Notes under the pieces: model-generated
Database searches by the model: none
Told to the model about the DNA's origin: nothing
What the model saw: the letters and a program-made list of their open reading frames with translations, nothing else
From: Methanospirillum stamsii
Lineage (GTDB): Archaea > Halobacteriota > Methanomicrobia > Methanomicrobiales > Methanospirillaceae
Assembly: GCF_046244385.1 (NCBI RefSeq)
Contig: NZ_CP176366.1
Coordinates: 496,001 to 560,000, forward strand
Length of the DNA: 64,000 bases
Reading direction: 5' to 3'
Part shown: positions 1 to 8,348 of the stretch, one piece after another
How positions within the stretch are numbered: position 1 is the first letter of the stretch
How the letters are laid out: every line of letters starts with the position of its first letter
Made by a program: the position numbers and the translations under genes

Positions 1-317
1 TTCTGAATAACCGGAACCGGAACACCCATGATATTTTTTCCGGCAATATCTACCATTATCTGCCGTTTTGTTGCATATGAAGCGGATTTTACCGCGACCG
101 GATCATCCACGGCCTCTGCAACGAGGAGAGCTAGATCTGCCTCTATGGCAAGCTGTTCAAGCCCTTCCCTGGACTCGGAAAAGTTGACCATTATCTTAAA
201 AAATTCCTGAATAAGTGCCTCCATTTTTTCCTTGAGAAGGTCACGACCCTGCTCTGCCAGCAAAATCTGGGACCGTTTCTTCATCAATTCCATCCGGGTC
301 GGATGCACCTGTTCCAT
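1..317 (-). CDS. atpD: A-type ATP synthase subunit D, copy 1 (3' end beyond window)
   Basis: Central rotor-stalk subunit of an A1Ao ATP synthase; it links the catalytic A3B3 head to the membrane rotor. Only the N-terminal ~105 residues are inside the window. The start MEQVHPTRMELMKKR and the following long helix (LLKEKMEALIQEF) fit the coiled-coil start of subunit D, and the same stretch is recognisable in the second copy at 9184-9870. The ATG at 317 follows a GGAGGATAAT ribosome site just after the atpB stop. It is the last gene seen of operon 1. The remainder cannot be judged. Confidence 0.9.
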   Translation of the reverse strand, partial: MEQVHPTRMELMKKRSQILLAEQGRDLLKEKMEALIQEFFKIMVNFSESREGLEQLAIEADLALLVAEAVDDPVAVKSASYATKRQIMVDIAGKNIMGVPVPVIQ

Positions 318-321
318 GAAA

Positions 322-1722
322 TTATCCTCCGGAAATAATAAGAGTCCGGTATTTTTCGATATATTCTTCTTTTATCCGCTTGAGTGCTTCATCAGGGAGA
401 AGACCGAAGAGTTCCCAGGCAACCTGAAGGGTTGTCTCAATGCTCCGATCAACATTGCCCTGGGAAATAAACCGTTTCTCAAAATGATCTGCAAACTTCA
501 GGTAATTCCGGTCAAGGTCCGATAGAGCTTCTTCTCCGACAATGGCAACAAGCCTTCGAAGGTCTCTGCCATAAGCATAAGAAGCATACAGCTGATCTGC
601 AACATTACGGTGGTCTTCACGGGTCTTATCCGGACCGATGCCAAGGTTCATGAGCCGTGAAAGACAGGGGAGAGCATCTATGGGAGGATTTATTCCCTTC
701 CTGAAGAGATCACGTGAAAGAACGATCTGGCCTTCAGTGATGTAACCCGTGAGGTCCGGAACCGGATGGGTGATATCATCGTCAGGCATGGTCAGGATGG
801 GAATCTGGGTGATAGAACCACTGCATCCTTTTATCCTGCCTGCCCGTTCATAAATTGTTGCAAGGTCGGTATACATATACCCGGGATACCCCCTCCGTCC
901 GGGGATCTCTTCCCGTGCAGTTGAGATCTCACGGAGGGCATCGCAGTAATTGGTCATGTCGGTCAGGATGACAAGAACTTGAAGATTATGGGTATATGCA
1001 AGAAACTCTGCTGCTGTAAGAGCACACCGGGGTGTTGCAATCCGTTCTATGGTCGGATCATCTGCAAGGTTGAGGAAGAAAACTACCCGTTCAAGGGCAC
1101 CACTCTCCTCAAACTCTTTCATGAAAAACGATGCTTCCTTGTAGGTAATTCCCATCGCTGCGAAAACAACGGCAAAGTTTTCTCCTTCTCCAAGTACTTT
1201 TGCCTGTTTGGCAATCTGTGCTGCAAGCAGGTTTGCAGGAAGACCTGCACCGGAGAAGATAGGAAGTTTCTGCCCTCTTACAAGGGTATTTAATGCATCA
1301 ATCGCGGATATTCCGGTCTGGATAAACTCTGCAGGTTTATCACGGGAATAGGGATTAATTGGCATTCCGGCAATGTCGAGTCTTGCTTCAGGGATAATTG
1401 CAGGCCCTTCATCACGTGGCCTTCCAACCCCGTCAAGTACTCTGCCGAGCATATCAAGCGAAACGTCAATATGAGGAGACTGCCCGGTAAAGCGAACCGT
1501 TGTCACATCACTGTCTATACCCCTTGTTCCTTCAAAGACCTGAACAATGGCAATATCTTCAGAAATATCAAGGATCTGCCCGGTTCGTGTCTCACCATCA
1601 GGAAGTGTTATCTGTGCCGTTTCTCCAAAAGAAATCTGTTTTGGACGCTCAACAAAGATAAGAGGGCCGGACACATAATTTACCGTCTGATAATCAACGG
1701 TAATCAGGCTGCCGTGCTGCAT
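322..1722 (-). CDS. atpB: A-type ATP synthase subunit B, copy 1
   Basis: Non-catalytic, nucleotide-binding subunit of the A1 head (466 aa, normal length). In place of a true Walker A loop it has FSGAGLPAN (residues 156-164), the degenerate loop expected in archaeal/V-type B subunits. The DMTNYCDALREIS and MPDDDITHPVPDLTGYITEGQI blocks are conserved. The ATG at 1722 overlaps the end of atpA by 19 nt, suggesting coupled translation. It is clearly diverged from the copy at 9855-11261, so the two operons are not a recent duplication. Confidence 0.96.
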   Translation of the reverse strand: MQHGSLITVDYQTVNYVSGPLIFVERPKQISFGETAQITLPDGETRTGQILDISEDIAIVQVFEGTRGIDSDVTTVRFTGQSPHIDVSLDMLGRVLDGVGRPRDEGPAIIPEARLDIAGMPINPYSRDKPAEFIQTGISAIDALNTLVRGQKLPIFSGAGLPANLLAAQIAKQAKVLGEGENFAVVFAAMGITYKEASFFMKEFEESGALERVVFFLNLADDPTIERIATPRCALTAAEFLAYTHNLQVLVILTDMTNYCDALREISTAREEIPGRRGYPGYMYTDLATIYERAGRIKGCSGSITQIPILTMPDDDITHPVPDLTGYITEGQIVLSRDLFRKGINPPIDALPCLSRLMNLGIGPDKTREDHRNVADQLYASYAYGRDLRRLVAIVGEEALSDLDRNYLKFADHFEKRFISQGNVDRSIETTLQVAWELFGLLPDEALKRIKEEYIEKYRTLIISGG

Positions 1723-3458
1723 GTCTGCACCTCCAGGTTTTCGGTCTGTTCCCAGACCTTATCACTCAAAGCCTTGATTCTATCAGGATCTTTTTGTTCT
1801 TTCATCCGGGCGATCTCTGAACGTGCAGAGATGGAAAGAAGCTGCCTTACCGGAACTCCCCGACGCATCGCAGCCCTAACAGCATCATAATACCAGATTA
1901 TTACCTTAAGCATCCAGTACTGCTTTTCAAGCGGACAGAATGAATCATCATCACTATACGCACTCTGCTGAAGGAAATCTTCCCTGATAATCCTGGCAAC
2001 CTCAAGAACCACCTTCTCTTTATCCGGAAGAGCATCAGGTCCGACCAGCTGAACAATCTCCTGAAGTTCCACCTCTTTTTGCAGGAGATACATCGCCCGG
2101 CCCCTGAATTGGTACCAGTCACGTGCAACCGTTTCAGAAAACCAGTCCTCCACATCCTCTAAGTACAGGGAATAACTTCGAATCCAGTTAACAGAGGGGT
2201 AATGCCGACGATATGCAAGATTTGCATCAAGTGCCCAGAAGGTTCCGGCTATCCGGAGGGTATTCTGGGTGATTGGTTCAGAAAAATCTCCGCCGGGTGG
2301 TGAAACAGCACCGATAATCGTAACCGAACCGGTCTTCTCTTCTGTCCCGGCACAGTTTACCCGTCCGGCCCGTTCATAAAAAGCTGCAAGCCTTGTTGCC
2401 AGATATGCCGGATATCCCTCTTCTCCTGGCATCTCTTCAAGTCTTCCGGAGACTTCACGAAGGGCTTCACCCCACCGGGACGTTGAATCTGCAAGGAGGG
2501 CCACGTCATATCCCATGTCCCGGTAATATTCTGCAATGGTAATTCCGGTATAAATGGAAGCTTCTCTGGCTGCAACCGGCATGTTCGAGGTATTGGCAAT
2601 CATTATCGTCCGCTCGATAAGCGGATACCCGGTCCTGGGATCGGTCAATTCAGGAAATTCGGTGAGTACATCGGTCATCTCGTTTCCCCGCTCACCACAC
2701 CCGATGTACACAACCACCTGCGTATCTGCCCATTTTGCAAGGGTTTGTTCTGAAACCGTCTTTCCGGTACCAAATCCTCCGGGGATCATGGCTGTTCCTC
2801 CTTTGACAAGTGGGAACATCGTATCAAATACCCGCTGTCCGGTAAGGAGCGGAACCTCCGGGTCCAGTCTTTTAACAAACGGCCTTCCCTTCCTGACCGG
2901 CCATCGCTGAAGCATCGGGATTTGTGTACCATCAGCAAGGACACAAACAGGTTCGGTTACCGTGTATTCTCCGGATGTAATGGTCTTAATCTCACCAGAT
3001 ATGCCGGGTGGCACCATGATAAAATGAACCAGGTGAAATTCCTGAACCGTGCCGATAACATCACCCTGACTCACCATTTCTCCGGGTTTCTTCACCGGAG
3101 TAAAAACCCACTTCTTCTCCCGGTCAAGTCCCGGGACCATGATACCTCTCTGAATATAATTCCCGCTTTTTGCAAAAAGGGCAGGGAGAGGCCTTTGTAC
3201 ACCGTCATATATCGATGCCAGCAGTCCGGGCCCAAGTTCAACAGAGAGAGGAACTCCGGTGTTTTTCACCGGCTCGTGAATCAGAAGGCCGGTCGTGTCC
3301 TCGTAGACCTGTATAACTGCCTCATCTCCTTCCAGACGGATGATTTCTCCGGGAAGTGCAGCAGATCCCACCGAGACGACATCATACATCCGCGATCCGG
3401 TCATCTTTTTTGCAGTAATTACAGGCCCGGAGATCCGGGCTATTGTTCCGGTTATCAT
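1704..3458 (-). CDS. atpA: A-type ATP synthase catalytic subunit A, copy 1, atypical P-loop
   Basis: Catalytic ATP-binding subunit of the A1 head (584 aa). It has the beta-barrel start (ISGPVITAKKMTGSRMYDV), the non-homologous region, the P-loop at residues 227-234, GCGERGNEM, and ADSTSRWGEALREVSGRLEEMPGEEGYP split over the conserved core. Oddity: the P-loop reads GGFGTGKT, whereas archaeal A subunits usually have GPFGSGKT, as copy 2 does. The Pro and Ser positions are thus both changed, but the Lys-Thr that bind phosphate and Mg are kept, so it is probably active. It starts 1 nt after the atpF stop. Confidence 0.96.
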   Translation of the reverse strand: MITGTIARISGPVITAKKMTGSRMYDVVSVGSAALPGEIIRLEGDEAVIQVYEDTTGLLIHEPVKNTGVPLSVELGPGLLASIYDGVQRPLPALFAKSGNYIQRGIMVPGLDREKKWVFTPVKKPGEMVSQGDVIGTVQEFHLVHFIMVPPGISGEIKTITSGEYTVTEPVCVLADGTQIPMLQRWPVRKGRPFVKRLDPEVPLLTGQRVFDTMFPLVKGGTAMIPGGFGTGKTVSEQTLAKWADTQVVVYIGCGERGNEMTDVLTEFPELTDPRTGYPLIERTIMIANTSNMPVAAREASIYTGITIAEYYRDMGYDVALLADSTSRWGEALREVSGRLEEMPGEEGYPAYLATRLAAFYERAGRVNCAGTEEKTGSVTIIGAVSPPGGDFSEPITQNTLRIAGTFWALDANLAYRRHYPSVNWIRSYSLYLEDVEDWFSETVARDWYQFRGRAMYLLQKEVELQEIVQLVGPDALPDKEKVVLEVARIIREDFLQQSAYSDDDSFCPLEKQYWMLKVIIWYYDAVRAAMRRGVPVRQLLSISARSEIARMKEQKDPDRIKALSDKVWEQTENLEVQTCSTAA

Positions 3459-3459
3459 G

Positions 3460-3780
3460 TTAACTCCTCATCACCACATTATACCCGATTGCTCTGCGTA
3501 GCAGTCGTTCTACATATCCGCTCACTTCATCTCCTTTCCGGGGTGCCGGTATTGGAATAATGACCGGGTGATAACAGCGTTCAACCTGTTCATAGAGACT
3601 TTTATCAAGATTTGCCAGAAAATCCTCCCGGATTGCGATAATACCGGTTTCTTCTTCATGTAACAGAGACGAGAGAACCTGAGATGCTTCATAAGAATCT
3701 TCAGCCTCTAAAACATCAGAACCAGCAAGTCGAAACCCGGTCGCAGATTCCGGATCAGTGATGACGACAACCTTAAACAT
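3460..3780 (-). CDS. atpF: A-type ATP synthase subunit F, copy 1
   Basis: Small rotor-stalk subunit F (106 aa), a CheY-like fold that sits with subunit D. The N-terminal pattern MFKVVVITDPESATGFRLAG is typical, followed by the acidic E-D-S-Y-E region and IIAIREDFL. It overlaps the end of atpC by 8 nt and ends just before atpA, matching the usual C-F-A-B-D order. No odd residues noticed. Confidence 0.9.
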   Translation of the reverse strand: MFKVVVITDPESATGFRLAGSDVLEAEDSYEASQVLSSLLHEEETGIIAIREDFLANLDKSLYEQVERCYHPVIIPIPAPRKGDEVSGYVERLLRRAIGYNVVMRS

Positions 3781-4822
3781 AGACCATCTCAGCCTCCATC
3801 TCCTCCGGTGAAATCAGGGCATTTTTACACCGGGCAATAATTCGCAGATTCATGATTTCAGTGTATTTTGCCCACAGAAACCCGATTACTACGGTGACTG
3901 AGAGAGGATCTCCGCGGTACAGGCGTACTGCATGCCGAATCATGTATTCATCAAGAAGATGCTGATATGCAGAAATCTTAAGATTGTCACCTTCAGTGCT
4001 CCGAAGATCTTCCAGAAACCGGTATGGTGTCCCCTCAAGTGATTCAATAACTCCGGCAACAGATCCCAGTTTAAGCATTACCCGGAGTTTTTTCAGGTTA
4101 AAAACCCTGCCTCCCTCCAGCAGGATACGTTCTCCATCATCAGGATCAATGTCATCTCTGACCATCATCAGAATCGATTTTAGATTGATGAGATCAATTT
4201 CCGTCTGAACAAGTTGCCTGATAATCTGTTCTTCAGTAGATTTCCCCTGCACAAGACCGATTACCCGCTCATAATAGAACCTATCAAGGGCGTTTTCGAG
4301 AATAATAAGGTCTGACTTCTCGGTATATTCAGGAAATACTTCAGTAAGCGGAGCTGCATAACTGACATCAAACGTTGCAAGAAGATCAATTACACTCCTG
4401 ATATCTGGTTGCTTTAAGAGTTCTGATAAAAGAGCTTCATCGAATTCACCGGCAGGAATAAGGTTTTCCCTGATCTGCCCTGATGGAACATAGATTCTCT
4501 TACCCCGCAGTATGGTTTTAAGATTATGAATATCCCACCTGGATGAAAAGATGGCAATATAACGCTCACTTTTCTCTCCTTCCAAAAAACCCTTTATCTT
4601 CTGGATTGTCCGAACAAAATTTTGCCGGAGAGCCTCTTCTATCCCTGACAAACCTGGTTTTAAAACAAGTGCCCGTTCCAGATCTTCACGGTATGGGGTA
4701 TCTTCAAGGGCTGTAATCAGGGAACTGATATCAGGTTTTAAAATCAGATTGCTCAGGCTGCCTTTGTCAAGTAATCGTGAATACATCCCTTTTACCCGTG
4801 CATTGACGTACCCGTTATCCAT
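3773..4822 (-). CDS. atpC: A-type ATP synthase subunit C, copy 1
   Basis: Funnel-shaped stalk subunit C (V-type subunit d), which docks the central stalk onto the membrane rotor ring. About 349 aa from the ATG at 4822, which overlaps the atpE stop by 8 nt; a TTG 12 nt upstream is possible but less likely. The start DNGYVNARVKGMYSRLL fits the family, and the body is soluble and helix-rich with repeated short motifs. Unlike copy 2 (13353-14546) it has no membrane helix, the expected state for this subunit. Confidence 0.92.
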   Translation of the reverse strand: MDNGYVNARVKGMYSRLLDKGSLSNLILKPDISSLITALEDTPYREDLERALVLKPGLSGIEEALRQNFVRTIQKIKGFLEGEKSERYIAIFSSRWDIHNLKTILRGKRIYVPSGQIRENLIPAGEFDEALLSELLKQPDIRSVIDLLATFDVSYAAPLTEVFPEYTEKSDLIILENALDRFYYERVIGLVQGKSTEEQIIRQLVQTEIDLINLKSILMMVRDDIDPDDGERILLEGGRVFNLKKLRVMLKLGSVAGVIESLEGTPYRFLEDLRSTEGDNLKISAYQHLLDEYMIRHAVRLYRGDPLSVTVVIGFLWAKYTEIMNLRIIARCKNALISPEEMEAEMVYV

Positions 4823-5408
4823 CAGGACCCCCAAGGATTAGACTGATAATCTCAAGGGTGTCCTGATTCCGGATTTTTGAAAGCCGGCTTTCCAGGGTGT
4901 TATCAGCCTTGATTTTTCCATCCGCAGATGTTCCACAAAGACCTCCAATGGTAGTGAGATCCTTTACAATAATACAATTAAGACCTGTTTTTGTAATAAT
5001 CTCATTGCAAAGTGCTGAGTCACGTGGATCAACATGAAGAACAATATCTTCACCTACAAGGGCATCTGTAACTTCCCGGACAAAGCCTGCAAACAGAGAA
5101 GAATAAACCGGGTCAGATCTGATTGCCGAAAGAGAGTGAAGTGAACCTGAAAAAGCATCGTCAATGAGTTTTTGGCGTACTAAACTTATTTTCCGCTTTA
5201 CATCCTGACGGGCCAGAAATTTTTGCCGGTTGGATTCAAGGGCCAGATCACGTTTTGCTTTTTCCATATACTGGGCATGGATTGCAGATGACTCTGTTTC
5301 AGCTTCCCGAAGAACAGCTTCTACTTCACGTTCAGCATTCCTGAGAACTTCCAGCTTTTTTTCACCCGCTGCTGACTCTATAGACTTAATCAGGTCTTCA
5401 TATGCCAT
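4815..5408 (-). CDS. atpE: A-type ATP synthase subunit E, copy 1
   Basis: Peripheral-stalk subunit E (197 aa): a long N-terminal charged coiled coil (residues ~1-100), then a globular C-terminal domain that binds the head. It pairs with subunit H. The start MAYEDLIKSIESAAGEKK follows a strong GGGGAGGGAAGCA ribosome site. The ending NTLESRLSKIRNQDTLEIISLILGG (shown here only to mark the region up to the last residues) is the usual E-subunit tail form RL..IR...R/L. It follows atpK closely. Confidence 0.9.
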   Translation of the reverse strand: MAYEDLIKSIESAAGEKKLEVLRNAEREVEAVLREAETESSAIHAQYMEKAKRDLALESNRQKFLARQDVKRKISLVRQKLIDDAFSGSLHSLSAIRSDPVYSSLFAGFVREVTDALVGEDIVLHVDPRDSALCNEIITKTGLNCIIVKDLTTIGGLCGTSADGKIKADNTLESRLSKIRNQDTLEIISLILGGPDG

Positions 5409-5443
5409 TGCTTCCCTCCCCTGTGAATATGGTTACAGGCTGA

Positions 5444-5662
5444 TTATTCAACCATTATGATGATCATTGCGGCGACGACGAATCCTAAAATAACGAGCGT
5501 TTCAGGAATAGCCTCAAGAACTATGACTATACCTGCTGATTCAGGACGTTCTGCAACGGTTCCTGCTCCTGCTGCACCAATTTTTGACTGGGCAATACCA
5601 GTCGCAATTGCTCCTCCTGCAAAAGCAATTGCAGCGCCAATAGGGACTTCCCATCCTGTCAT
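5444..5662 (-). CDS. atpK: A-type ATP synthase rotor (c/K) subunit, copy 1, single hairpin
   Basis: Membrane rotor subunit (proteolipid), 72 aa, one hairpin of two helices. The ion-binding Glu is E54 in PETLVILG of helix 2, with T55 beside it; helix 1 has Q25 (GIAQSKIG). A helix-1 Gln with helix-2 Glu-Thr resembles known sodium-binding c-subunits, so Na+ coupling is possible but only inferred. The ATG at 5662 follows GGAGG with 5-nt spacing; a TTG 12 nt upstream was rejected. It contrasts with the three-hairpin copy 2. Confidence 0.95.
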   Translation of the reverse strand: MTGWEVPIGAAIAFAGGAIATGIAQSKIGAAGAGTVAERPESAGIVIVLEAIPETLVILGFVVAAMIIIMVE

Positions 5663-5743
5663 GATAACCTCCAACGATTACCTTATCCCCTGTATATTTA
5701 TATATTGTGGTTTGATCAGCGATCCGTACCATTTAAAAAAAGA

Positions 5744-7657
5744 TTATAATCGTTCTTTTCCAAAAGGGCGATAGGGAATTCCTCCCCCTTCGTAAAACTT
5801 GGAGAAGAACTCTACAACATGAAGACGAAGTGAATGAATTGAGGGACTGAACATTGCAAGAAGAATATTGAGTGCATGGAGAAGAATTGCAATAATTATA
5901 CCGACAATGAGTATTCCAATTTCATGTGCCAGCCGGTTGGCTACGAGTGCAAGAATCACCGATGCAAGTCCGATTGCCATCAGACGGGCATATGACATGA
6001 TATTTCCAATAGTTCCCATGATTTCAATCACTCCGCGACTTCCACCGCCATAAATCAGGCCAATAACAGATATCAGTAGCAGGATGAAAAGAAAAATCTG
6101 TACCGACTCCGGAACATGACCTGCAAAGGAAAGAACAAGGAGAAGTATTGACGATATTGCACCAAGCATTCCAACCTTTTCTACAATATGCTTTTTTTTA
6201 TGGTGTCTTGCTGCATTGTAGATACCTAAAGATAACCCAAGATAGACATGAAATACTCCGATGCCAATAGTTAGGACGAGTAATGGAATAATTGCCTCAA
6301 TCCGGTTCCATGTAACACCAAACAGGGTGAGCGGGTGGAGCCAGCCCATGTGTTCCGCAAAATCCCCAAAAAATTCCCCGAATACATATCCAAAGATAAT
6401 AGTAGGGATAGATGAGATCATAAGAATGGCCATCATCTGCTGAATCCATGCAATCTCCTTAAAATGGAACCTGACTACCAGACTAAAAATCAAAATGATG
6501 AGACCATACCCTATATCCCCCACAATCAGCCCGAAAAAGAGAGGGAAGAAGATAGCAATGATTGGTGTCGGGTCAATTTCACGATACCTTGGAGGCTGGA
6601 CCAGGTTCATAAAAAATTCAAATGGCTTGGCCCAGAACGGATTATCAAAATAAACCGGAGCAGAATCTTCAGTTTCTTTCTCCACCTCAAGTTCATTAAC
6701 CACTACCGCATCACCAAAAGATACATGCAAGGCCTTTTTTATTGCAGGCAGACTCTTTTTTGGTATCCATCCCTTTACAACAAAAGTGTAATCAGTCTGA
6801 CCGAAATTTGAATACGCACTTGTTTCTTCAAGAAAATCAGAGAGCAAGGTTTTTAGTGTTATAAGATCAGAATACCACCGGGTTGAAATCTCCCGGATTT
6901 TTTCGGATATTTCAGAAATTTCTAAAGTAATAGCCTTTTTATCTGCCTCAATGAGAGTAAGTGCATCATCAAGAGGCATATTTGAATATTCCTGTGGGAT
7001 ACGCACTTCATTGACGTTTTTAGAGTAGAGGAAATCATGTACCTTTGATGCATATTTTTTACTAAAAACGGTGATTACAGCGATATTTTTTTCATCAAGG
7101 TCGGCACTGATAAACTCAAACTGGTTTCTCGTGATTTCTGAAATGAAGGGACGAATTATCTCAAGGACTGATTCATACTCTTTCTGAATGATAAGGATAG
7201 TAACTTCAAATCCCTCAAGAATGGGAAGCTGCTGCTCTAGGGGGGAGATTTTTTTAATTATTTTTTCATACCGGAGAAGAGTAGTGTACCGGACATCAAG
7301 GTCTCCTTTCCGGGTTTCAAGCGACCGCAGTCTCTCTTCAAGAGAATCACAAAGAGATGTGGCAGTTAATTTTAATTCATCATAAGAAAGACCGGCATAT
7401 TTCTCGATGAAAGGGCTTTTTAGTTGTTTTTTTGCATCAACCGGCGTTAGAATCTGGATCTGACCCTTGATTCGAACCAAAAGAGATAAAACCTCATCCG
7501 CATTAAAAGAATCAAGGGGCCCGATTGGCATCTGCGTAAAAGACTCAGTTTTTGCATCTTCAAGATGAAGTGAACCAGCCTGGTATAATACATCAATGAT
7601 TCGTTGATAATCCCTTTTCGGGCCCACAACCAGAACCTGTTTCATCTTCTGTAGCAT
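5744..7657 (-). CDS. atpI: A-type ATP synthase subunit I (a), copy 1
   Basis: Membrane stator subunit (637 aa) that holds the ion half-channels against the rotor. The N-terminal ~340 residues are soluble with coiled coils that contact the E/H stalks; the C-terminal half has about eight helices. The essential arginine of the channel is in SYARLMAIGLAS, and the C-terminal LRLHVVEFFSKFYEGGG motif is typical. The 5' end lies next to atpH; an alternative ATG four codons downstream (MKQVLVV) is equally plausible. About 80 nt separate it from atpK. Confidence 0.95.
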   Translation of the reverse strand: MLQKMKQVLVVGPKRDYQRIIDVLYQAGSLHLEDAKTESFTQMPIGPLDSFNADEVLSLLVRIKGQIQILTPVDAKKQLKSPFIEKYAGLSYDELKLTATSLCDSLEERLRSLETRKGDLDVRYTTLLRYEKIIKKISPLEQQLPILEGFEVTILIIQKEYESVLEIIRPFISEITRNQFEFISADLDEKNIAVITVFSKKYASKVHDFLYSKNVNEVRIPQEYSNMPLDDALTLIEADKKAITLEISEISEKIREISTRWYSDLITLKTLLSDFLEETSAYSNFGQTDYTFVVKGWIPKKSLPAIKKALHVSFGDAVVVNELEVEKETEDSAPVYFDNPFWAKPFEFFMNLVQPPRYREIDPTPIIAIFFPLFFGLIVGDIGYGLIILIFSLVVRFHFKEIAWIQQMMAILMISSIPTIIFGYVFGEFFGDFAEHMGWLHPLTLFGVTWNRIEAIIPLLVLTIGIGVFHVYLGLSLGIYNAARHHKKKHIVEKVGMLGAISSILLLVLSFAGHVPESVQIFLFILLLISVIGLIYGGGSRGVIEIMGTIGNIMSYARLMAIGLASVILALVANRLAHEIGILIVGIIIAILLHALNILLAMFSPSIHSLRLHVVEFFSKFYEGGGIPYRPFGKERL

Positions 7658-7666
7658 GATTATACC

Positions 7667-7975
7667 CTACCTGGCTTTCTCCACGATACGTATGATAGCA
7701 TTATCTACGTTTTTCTCCCCTCTTGAAAGGACATCTGCCGCTTCTCTTTCACCAGCTTTTCTAATCTCCTCAACCTGAAAAGAGAGTTCTGCCATCCCTT
7801 TTTGCATAAATACTAACGCTTCTTCAGCCCCTTTTTTCTCAGCTTCCTCCAGTTGACCCCGTGCTTTCACCCGTGCATCATGAATCAAATCTTCAGCTTC
7901 TTTGCAGGCCAAGTCACATTCCTGTTTTAATTCTGATTCTTTTTTAGAGATCTGATCGAGAAGTGAATGCTCCAT
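7667..7975 (-). CDS. atpH: A-type ATP synthase subunit H, copy 1
   Basis: Peripheral-stalk subunit H (102 aa), almost entirely one charged right-handed coiled coil that pairs with subunit E. The ending GEKNVDNAIIRIVEKA matches the conserved G-K.N.A...I C-terminus, also seen in copy 2 (GEKNVNAAVLQVV). It is separated from atpI by 9 nt and from the preceding 55-aa ORF by 14 nt. Confidence 0.88.
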   Translation of the reverse strand: MEHSLLDQISKKESELKQECDLACKEAEDLIHDARVKARGQLEEAEKKGAEEALVFMQKGMAELSFQVEEIRKAGEREAADVLSRGEKNVDNAIIRIVEKAR

Positions 7976-7989
7976 ATCTATGGTGCCCC

Positions 7990-8157
7990 CTATAATCCGT
8001 ATTTACTCTTCATTCTCCTGGTCATACCATAGCTTTCTGCTTCTTCCAGTTTTTTTTTACAGGGCGGACGGATTGCAGCCTCAAGAATCCGATCCTCACA
8101 TCGCTTCATAGCAATCTGTTTTAATTCAAGGATCTTTTTCATATCAGGAACAACCAT
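7990..8157 (-). CDS. Small unrecognised protein, first gene of ATP synthase operon 1
   Basis: A 55-aa ORF read directly from the sequence: ATG at 8157, TAG at 7990-7992. It begins MVVPDMKKILELKQIAMKRC and ends YGMTRRMKSKYGL; it is basic, soluble and probably helical, with two cysteines. A ribosome site GGTGAG lies 5 nt before the ATG, and a TATA-like element is at 8207-8220, so it would be the first translated product of the operon. Its end is 14 nt from atpH. No function is recognised; a small assembly or regulatory factor is only a guess. Confidence 0.6.
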   Translation of the reverse strand: MVVPDMKKILELKQIAMKRCEDRILEAAIRPPCKKKLEEAESYGMTRRMKSKYGL

Positions 8158-8206
8158 TTTTTCTCACCCCTGTAATTTTTATGGCACTGACCGATTGATT
8201 TCACCC

Positions 8207-8220
8207 GATAAATAATTAAC
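8207..8220 (-). promoter_or_regulatory. TATA-like box of ATP synthase operon 1
   Basis: The AT-rich element GTTAATTATTTATC (read on the minus strand) lies about 50 nt before the ATG at 8157. A start of transcription some 25 nt downstream would leave a ~25-nt leader. It is the only good candidate in the 191-nt divergent gap before the UspA gene. Inferred by eye. Confidence 0.35.
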
Positions 8221-8284
8221 GGATTCATCTTTCAGATTACGGAAGATGCTCTGCAGAAGAGTCCTCCATAAAAATGTTTTTCGA

Positions 8285-8296
8285 TTATTATATGAA
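8285..8296 (+). promoter_or_regulatory. TATA-like box of the UspA gene
   Basis: TTATTATATGAA on the plus strand, about 53 nt before the ATG at 8349, fits an archaeal TATA box with a ~30-nt leader. Inferred by eye. Confidence 0.3.
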
Positions 8297-8348
8297 CTTT
8301 TACCAGGCACTATACTATCATAGGTTACCCTGCCCTGGATGAGATAGA

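Noticed and set aside
979..1293. Plus-strand frame of 104 codons opposite atpB (and many similar frames opposite other large genes)
   Set aside because: No ribosome site or family pattern; a shadow of a well-supported gene.
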